Positions 56,958-64,000 of a stretch of 64,000 bases of DNA are shown here, in pieces. The DNA is taken from NCBI GenBank assembly GCA_900074885.1, contig FJUW01000007.1:672704-736703 (forward strand), written 5' to 3'. Numbering within the stretch: position 1 is the first letter of the stretch; the number at the start of each line of letters is the position of its first letter. The DNA is from Rhynchosporium graminicola (Eukaryota; Ascomycota; Leotiomycetes; Helotiales; Ploettnerulaceae). A program made the translations under genes and the position numbers. The notes below the pieces were generated by a model, which was given only the letters and a program-made list of their open reading frames with translations, did no database searches and was not told where the DNA came from.

Positions 56958-58886
56958 CTAACTAATCGTGTAATATGGGGCTTCCTCCCAAAAGTCACAT
57001 GCTTCTACTGCTCCTGAATCAGGAAGCCGCATTCCCAGAGCTGGTTGAAACAAGCCCTTCGAACTGATGGCCGATATGGTGTAAGCATCACCATAAGGGA
57101 CCATATCCAACACTCCTTCCGCCGTCGGAGAGCCCGTCATAGCAAAGCTCGTGATATATCGTTGAAGTGTCGTTGCCACGGTTGCATTTACCACCGCTCC
57201 TTGGTTAAGAGTGGAGGTATCACCGTTGAAGAACGTGTAAGCTATATCTTGACCGTGAAGTCCAGGAGGAACCCCGAAGACGTAGGCGTAACCTGCAAGC
57301 GACGTTGCCAGGGCTTTTACGTTGCAAGTTACAACGGAGTTTGAGAGCATGAGTGCGGTTCGTTCGACGGGTGTCTTGTAGCCAAGACTTCCATCAAAAT
57401 TTGGTGGATATAGTTTGGTTGTGAGTTTGTCCACGATAGTTTCGTTTGCGGTCGGGAAGAGCGAGCGGACTGCAAAGTTGAAGTCATCTTGCGTCTGTAC
57501 AAATGGTGGTGTAAAGAGCAATCCCTCATTGGTATTGTGACCTGCCATGACACTGACGTTGTGGAATGAGCCGTTGGCAAGAAGGCGTATTGGAAGATCC
57601 GGAACATAAGAGTTTGGCGTAAGATCGACGGCCGGACCGAATGTGAAGCTTCCGTACATTGAAAGACCTGTCATTATTGTATTGATAGCATACAAAGCCT
57701 CAAAAGGAAGAGCTCGTAGTTCGTCTGCCGTATTGATTGTCACATTGGTGACGGCTGAAGCGTTCTTCAAAGCATTGGCGAATATCTGCTCCGATTGGGA
57801 TGGGACGATTATCTGGAAAGCTGGGCTTTGGGGAATAGCTTTCTGGAAAGGGAGTGAACCTAGACCACCGTACGAGGTGATGTGATGCATAATTGAGCCG
57901 CCTCCAGCAGATTCTCCGATAACGGTCACGCGAGATGGGTCACCACCAAAGAGATAGATGTTCTGTTGAACCCAATTGAGCGCCAGTCTTTGATCAAGCA
58001 AGCCGGCGTTCGAAGTAATATTCTCGGATCCAGATAGCCATCCCTGTAAATGTCAGTCAAAGCCTAAAAAATCAGTCATGTCAACTCACAAACATGCCGA
58101 GGCGGTAGTTGATAGCAACATACACAATCCCCTCGTCATCGTTTTCGAGACTCGTAGCTATCAAGCTTGATGGATTTCCCGAGGAACTTTTACTGCCAGT
58201 CGTGTATCCTCCTCCATGAATCCAGACCAAAACCGGAGCTCCGGAAGGGACTTTACATGGCTGACCAGGTTCGCATTGAGCTTCATGATATCCGCTTGTT
58301 CCATTTGTCTTTGTGATGTTGAAAACTTTCTGTGGAACAATAACATCAAGAAATAGACAATCTTCTGAAATTCCTGGGCTGGGTTTCAACAGAGCTGTCA
58401 GGTTCTTGGTTGACATTTCTGGCATCATTGAAGGGTGCGTGTATTCGCTAATATTTTGTCCAGTAAGGAGGTCCGCAATGAACTCTCTGGATTCAGAAAT
58501 CCATGCTAGAACAGTATTAGCGATTTTTCAAGTTCAATTTCAGTGGATATCAAGTACCTGGACCAGCTTGAGGGCACATTATACTGGTTTGGCCGCCATT
58601 ATTCACGGTGGTATTGCGGCCGGTCGGAGCTATGGGAGGATAAAATCGGAGAGAACCAACGGGATTCTTTCCGTAGCGAATGTTTGTGAAGTTGAAATAT
58701 CCTGAATTGGATGCCTTTCTTTTGTAAGCATTTGCTTACACTCTAATTTGATTTCGCACGTACATTCAAGGTAGCTTGGTGCACAGCATAGCCGAGATCA
58801 ACGATCGGAAGAGCTTGTGCGTTGGAGAGAGTGCAAAGAGCGGCTGCAAAAATGCTTCCTAGCAGCGACTTCGAGAAGAAGTTCAT
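56958..58886 (-). CDS. Secreted type-B carboxylesterase/lipase, 590 aa
   Basis: Four exons: 58760-58886, 58558-58701, 58090-58505 and 56958-58043, with introns GTGCGA...TTCAG, GTACTT...TCTAG and GTGAGT...ACAG. All junctions keep frame (1773 nt). The ATG at 58886 gives a clean signal peptide (F-F-S-K-S-L-L-G-S-I-F-A-A-A-L-C-T-L). Carboxylesterase B signatures: SEDCLFLDV, oxyanion loop VWIHGGGYTTGS, nucleophile elbow VIGESAGGGS (Ser about 274), the acidic residue in GHNTNEGLL and the His in GLHGQDIAYTF. It is a predicted extracellular esterase acting on lipid or cholinester-like substrates; exact substrate unknown. The exon 1 donor is a choice: GTACGT three codon positions earlier looks stronger but breaks the frame, while the GTGCGA donor at 58754-58759 keeps it. 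Confidence 0.92.
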
Positions 58887-60060
58887 ATTTGCTCGAGAGG
58901 AGTGCTTGATTGGGAGTCGCGACGAAGCAAAGTTATAGAGAAAATCCAAATGCAAAGAACGGCAAGGAAAGAGCTTTGCTTACTACTTTTCTGTCGTGCC
59001 GTGCCTACCCAAGACCAACAATGCCGAGCTCCATTGCTAGACTTACAATGCTGTCGATCTCACATGGGAAATGGGGAGCTCCCCGAGAAAATCTAGAGCC
59101 ATACCATCCAAAGTCGAGAGGCACAAACATGTCGCCACCTGCCATCACCATCAAGCTTTGGATTCGAAAACGCGGGTTGGCGGGATGATCTCACTGACTC
59201 ACGGATCATACCATCTAAAGCTAGAGCTGCCCGAAATCAGACTAAAACTGCTTGTTGGCTCGTGAAGGACTGCTGGCTACTGGTAGCTGTGTTCCAATAC
59301 TCGGAAGCCAGTTCGCTTCCTGTTTAGCTCGGGACTCGCTTAGAATCTTTTTCGAGGTGGACCGGCTATCAGTCTTCCGGAAAATATGATTGACGGGAAG
59401 AGATGCCTCGGTCGATACCTCCTAGCCTCTACCTTATATGAGGTTGTGCCTCACGCTAAGGTAGGCACAGGATTTGTTACCTCCGAAGCTCCGACTGAGC
59501 AATATTTGCAATCAGAGCGGTGAGGTGAAGGTCAGTATTAGTCGAAGAGTCATGTGGGATCCGACCGAAGATTAGCCGGTATAGTATTTGGTAAGTATCA
59601 AAGAGCCGTAGATATTCGGGATTCTGCAGCTACTATCAATATAAAAAGTGACTCACGCAGACCACATCACTATACGTACTACGACAAAGTGATACTAACC
59701 GTGAGTAAACTATGCGACAGTTACCTGAAGATGACACGACATGTGATTTGCTTAGTTATTTAGCGAGCCTGTTGGTCGTATCGATTGAACTTGAAAAACA
59801 TCCATGAAAAACATCCATGAAAAACAGCGACAGCGAGAACGGAATTCTAGAACTGAATAGCGAAGACTGCATCTAGTAGTCAGCTTTTTGGCCAGTCGAG
59901 AAGCCAATGACAACATCCACTAAGACATCATCATTCATTCAATCGCAATGTGAGGTTATCGCGAAGATTGCAGACATATCCACTATCCAGAGCCTTCGAG
60001 CCAAGAACTCTTGAAATCGAAGAATCTCGTGACCGAGGGATGAACAGAGCAGGAACAAAA
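58887..60060. other. Carboxylesterase promoter region grading into AT-rich repeat DNA
   Basis: No gene supported. It contains a doubled AAAAACATCCATG unit at about 59792-59822. Confidence 0.5.
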
Positions 60061-62537
60061 ACATTGAACGGATCCGCGCAGCACATCTGACTGACTCAAG
60101 AACGTAGACTTTAACATCAAGATGTTAAATAGAAACGATACAAAGGCCTTGCAATAATTCGCAAACGACTAGACTCACCGGAGCGCAAGAAGCACAAGTG
60201 CGGCTACCGACATACGGAATTCTCGTGCACGGCATTATAACTAGCTTAATAGACATGGAGAACCTTAGTAAGATCGAAGTTAGCTCCTGCATGATAACAG
60301 ACCGTTTATCCCAAATGCGGATGTTAGACACAATAGCTCGCTATGAAGAGTAGCGAGTATAAAGTCAGCTTCGACTATTTATGGAGTTCACTGATCCGGA
60401 GACGTAAATAAAATTATCGAAGAGGGCCTGATTTAGTAAGGCGAGGCTTTTAAATATAAGAGATACGACAAAGAATATCGGCTAAAGAAACACCATAAGT
60501 GTTAAAAATACGGCCATATAGGTATCTAGTGCAATGCGAGCACAGCTTATAGCAACTATGTAAAACCGCATGCCTCGAAAGACTAACCTACTATGGTCTA
60601 TAAGTCTATTATAAGAAAATATACTATATGTGAGGGAGCATACGAGGCATGGAATAATCGAGATCCCGTCCGGAATATAGAGTTAACTAAGGTCAAAGCC
60701 GTATATGACGCCCGATAATTATATAATTTTGGTCTTCTAACAAAGAAGAGGCTACTTATAGAACGTACGATTATTGACACTCCGCTAGCGGAAGCGGTAA
60801 CAATAATAAATATAATCTAGATAGCAGGCTAAGTACTACTATAGTAAAGCTATTTTCGCTAATACCAGTACTACCACCAGGTAGACAGAACTCTAGGAAT
60901 AAGTTCCTAACGAAAGGAAAAGCCCTCAAAATAGTTCGCTTATAGAATAGGCTCGACAGTATACAAGATTAGACCGAAGACACATCATGGTTAAGGACAG
61001 TCAAAAACCGTGGAGGCTACACGTTCCTTCAAGACGAGCACCCAAGTCAATCACAACGAACTCACTACTCAGTTCCCAACAGAGTATAGATAAATCATAA
61101 ACTACATCGAAGAAGGCATTAAGAACCTACATTAAAACTTCCTACAGTACAACTTCATAAAGTCAATAAACGTAGTTACAGCAACACTATTACGCGACCC
61201 AAGGATTCGAGAGGACGATATTCTAGCAATCCAGGAACTATAGAAAAACCCCCTTATCTCGACGATATATAACCTAATCTCATACGATTTTCATATCTGC
61301 TTCCCCAATGACAGCAGAGAAGCACCAGCGAGAGTTTACTTCAATATCAACAAGGAGAACAGACCAAAGCAGGTAGAGATTTTACAAAATACACACGAGA
61401 CTTATATACGCTAGAAATCATCACCATTCACACCCACAGAGACAATAATAAAGATCTACATACAAACGTTTATAAGCCCCCGAGATCGTCAGACCACAGG
61501 ATGAGTTATCTACCACACCTTAGGACGGCTCTCTCTACCTACCAGGAAGACGAACATGTTATCCTGGGTGACTCCAACTTACACCACGAACTTTAAGGCC
61601 GCCTGACGGTGCGAAGAAGGAGATCCAAATCTGCCTCGTCGAAGACTTTTGAATCGCAGTCACCTGCCTATCAGTACAGTCACATACAACTAAAAACGCA
61701 CAAAGTTGTGTAGAACTTTGTTACGGCACGCAAGATCTCGTGGTTAGAGTCATCACTTGCAACGTTTGAACGTAGACCCCAGCATGGTTCACAACTCTGA
61801 CCACCTCCCGATCACAACTAGGCTAGATCTTAGAACTATAAACAGCTGAAAGTAGATACGCGCGATTAATCTCGTATAGACGAGAAAGAATTATGATTAC
61901 ATATTGCACGTAAGCTACTACCTCTTCGATCCCCCAAGACAAAGCTCGGTCTAGACAAAAATATAGGAGAGGTGGTAGGTGCTACTCAGGTAGCGATTCC
62001 CTGGTCTATGCTACTGAAAAGATAGTCCCTAAGAGTAAGGGCCGGCTAAACTACCAGATGTAAGGAAATACAACTCAAGATACGAAGAGTTAAGCGCCAG
62101 AATGGCCGAGTACAGAGAGAGGAGAGCTGGGGGGCCTATTGCACAGCTTGAAACCAGAAAGGAAGGAGAATACGAAGAGTCTTTCTCCAATGTCATCGGG
62201 AGCAGGTCGAAAGAGCCATGAAGAGACTGGATAGCATGTAGAAACTAGCAAAGGAGGCAATAAACCGGGAGGTGGTAACGGTCACAACGACTCCGGTGCT
62301 GAAGGACCCAGGCAATATGTACATAAAAGTGCAAAACAGGGCACGCCTTTCCAAAAACACGCTCATCCTAGCCCCAACAGAACCTGACCTTCAAGACATA
62401 AATAGAGCCGAATACCAAAACTAGATCCCATTCCGGGACATCATGGCGAATGAAATTATGGCTTCAGTTCGCTTCAGAACCTTCCGCACCACACAAGTGT
62501 TCGCAATAATAATTGAACTATACTCGCAATCAGAAAT
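60061..62537 (+). mobile_element. Decayed, 3'-truncated Tad/I-type LINE retrotransposon (RIP-like)
   Basis: Three element domains can be read in order on the plus strand despite many stops. (1) A gag-like ORF1 stretch at about 60170-60560 (VRLPTYGILVHG; L-F-M-E-F-T-D-P-E-T; a zinc-knuckle remnant K-Y-G-H-I-G-I-stop-C-N). (2) An AP-endonuclease-like start of ORF2 at about 61180-61330 (LLRDPRIREDDILAIQE, then TAG where Trp is expected, KNP...FHICFPNDSREAPARV), continuing to a W-V/G-D-x-N-like segment near 61560-61590. (3) The linker before the reverse transcriptase near 62385-62500 (TEPDLQDINRAEYQN-stop-IPFRDI). No RT domain follows; the element stops at about 62,530. Most stops are TAG/TAA in places where TGG/CAG are expected, as RIP produces. 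The 5' boundary is uncertain. Confidence 0.8.
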
Positions 62538-63004
62538 CTACGTGAAGGATGCAATAAGACTAGCACTATAACTTACTTCGTCGCCTCCGATACTCCAAGA
62601 ATGAGAGACACATAACATGTCATTCTGCATATATGTAAGTGACTGATTTCTTTAGATAGAGTCAACAAATTGAAACTTACCTCTATGTGGCAGTCATGGC
62701 AATGATCCCATGGTTGGGTGCCGCCTTTCTCGCGATGAAGGTAGTAGTTGCACGCACATATCGTTTCCTTTTTAAGAATCTCGTACTGCGTATAATATGA
62801 GTAGCTCGGGCTGTTAGGTAAGCTACCCCAGTAGATGTAATGGCGGTTTGCAACGCAAACCGCGATGCTGTGCATCCTGGCGAAGGATCTAGGAAGACTT
62901 GACGTTAGTGGATGATGGCTGAGCGTTGGTGATATGCTTGCGGGGGCAGGAGAAACTTACTCCTTGGCGCCCAAGATCAAAAGGACTGCAACTTGCAATT
63001 GCAT
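62538..63004 (-). CDS. Small secreted cysteine-rich protein, 112 aa (effector-like)
   Basis: Three exons: 62961-63004, 62681-62888 and 62538-62624, with introns GTAAGT...CCTAG and GTAAGT...GCAG. The exons sum to 339 nt and give 112 aa. The first exon restores an N-terminal hydrophobic segment (M-Q-L-Q-V-A-V-L-L-I-L-G-A) with a likely signal-peptide cleavage after S-F-A. The mature protein has six cysteines (A-V-C-V, I-C-A-C-N, H-C-H-D-C-H, L-C-V-S), which could form three disulfides, and is rich in Tyr, His and Asn. No family is recognised. Two strong GTAAGT donors support it. It sits directly against the decayed LINE, and its last 13 codons run into the border, so the 3' end may have been altered. 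Small size, secretion signal and even Cys count fit a candidate effector. Confidence 0.65.
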
Positions 63005-63296
63005 ATTGAGTATTTAGATTCAAGACTGTCTCAAGGCAAGATTAAATATTAACGGAGATGATGGAAATGGGACTTCCAAGAGACGCTGGTACAAACGGAA
63101 GGTGGAGAATGATCATTCCTATTATACTACTTTTCCATTCAAAAACCCACTTCTCTCTTATCTTTTGCAACGAACGTCTATAGATTAAGCTTTGTTGAGA
63201 TAGGAAGGTATCACCCAGCTTTTCAGATCGCGTGTATCTTATGGGTGCGGGGAGATAAACCTTCCGCTAAACTCGAAATTACTCCGTATCGTGGGT

Positions 63297-63329
63297 AAGT
63301 AGTGTACATTCGCTATCTGTACACTACTT
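63297..63329. repeat. Perfect 12-bp inverted repeat (hairpin)
   Basis: AAGTAGTGTACA at 63297-63308 and its exact reverse complement TGTACACTACTT at 63318-63329 are separated by 9 nt. Confidence 0.9.
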
Positions 63330-63547
63330 CAAGCTTTACTTATCCAGGGAATACCAGGGAACATGACTTAAGGGTAATAAGACATGATTGGTCTATGACG
63401 TCCGGCTGCATATAGATGATTACAGTAGAAGGAGCACAGACAGCGTTTGTACATATATTATTTACCAACTGTGCCAAGTAGTATCATCCTCATCGCGCAG
63501 CTGTCACCTTTTGGTTAGCATCTACCTAGTAAGAAGGTGCGAGGGCT

Positions 63548-63619
63548 AAATTATGGCTCACCGCTTTGGTTCCGCCCATACAAATCCCTTGTTCTGTTGT
63601 AGAAGGTAAGCCATAATTT
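63548..63619. repeat. 72-bp element with 15-bp inverted ends
   Basis: AAATTATGGCTCACC at 63548-63562 and GGTAAGCCATAATTT at 63605-63619 are inverted copies with one mismatch. It could be a miniature inverted-repeat element. Confidence 0.7.
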
Positions 63620-64000
63620 CCCCTTGCGGAGTACACCTCCGTACTGCAAAGCCGCGGCGAGTTCAACTGGTAGGATTCCTACCTACCCTTTCAGAGGGCC
63701 GATTATTTCCAATGCCGATTATCATCCTTTTTGTAAAATTATTCTGCATGTACTTCGTACACCAACTCACAAAAGCATGCCGCTCTATGGTGGACAATGC
63801 ATGCAGGCAGGGAAAACATTTCGTAATAACATCCAGGAAAATCGGAATGTTTCGCATATCAAAAGGGAGGAGATTTAACGACGTATATAAAGAAGAGTTT
63901 ATGATATATCTAGATACCTGCTCTATTGTACGGGCATATAAGTAGGGCACTATTCATTCCTCTGACGATGACTAATTTGCCCTTGGTCGAAACATATATA

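Larger units (their letters stand above)
63005..64000. other. Upstream of the small secreted protein gene; inverted repeats, no gene seen
   Basis: Promoter side of the 62538-63004 gene. It contains two perfect or near-perfect inverted repeats listed separately. No coding region is supported to the window end. Confidence 0.5.

Noticed and set aside
58760..58764. The stronger-looking GTACGT donor ending carboxylesterase exon 1 at 58764
   Set aside because: It leaves phase 0, while exon 2 needs phase 1; the GTGCGA donor four bases on keeps the frame through all four exons.

Overview
This window looks like nuclear DNA of a filamentous ascomycete (Pezizomycotina). Most genes have short GT-AG introns of about 45-120 nt, and the proteins are typical fungal families: Ccr4, AcrB, arginase, SSADH, senescence-domain, AN1 and a LYR protein. 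A decayed LINE of Tad type with RIP-like stop codons is also present. A Leotiomycetes-type genome is my guess only. Gene density is low: about 14 well-supported protein genes in 64 kb, separated by gene-poor stretches of up to 7 kb.

Layout. 1-13 kb: a J-domain gene (-), an unresolved coding region at 5.0-5.75 kb (-), a long gene-poor stretch rich in microsatellites, and a metallophosphoesterase gene (-) that carries an in-frame TAG at a conserved Trp position. 13-23 kb: a disordered protein ending in a CaaX box (+), a 6 kb gene-poor stretch, and a small Ser-rich CxxC protein (+). 27-34 kb: Ccr4 deadenylase (-), an 86-aa LYR protein of LYRM5/ETFRF1 type in four exons (-), and a mitochondrial-type thioesterase in four exons (+). 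The last two are divergent and share a 325-bp promoter. 34-38 kb holds decayed coding sequence. 38-41 kb: AcrB (+). 42.8-43.6 kb: two copies of a tRNA-like, Pol III-type repeat. 44-52 kb: SSADH, senescence-domain protein, AN1 zinc-finger protein and arginase, all on the minus strand. 54-59 kb: a possible broken gene (+), a MITE-like element, a secreted Cys-containing protein (+) and a secreted type-B carboxylesterase (-), which converge. 60-63 kb: a 3'-truncated, RIP-like Tad/I-type LINE relic lies directly against a three-exon gene for a 112-aa cysteine-rich secreted protein (-).

Functional links. Arginase and SSADH both serve catabolism of arginine/GABA-type nitrogen sources, although they are 5 kb apart with two unrelated genes between. 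The LYR protein and the thioesterase are both predicted mitochondrial and may be co-expressed in acyl-CoA/ETF metabolism. The right end, with a secreted hydrolase, two secreted Cys proteins, a MITE, a LINE and AT-rich DNA, has the look of a fungal effector/accessory compartment. All exon structures come from reading splice sites and frame. They were tested for internal frame consistency, not against transcripts.
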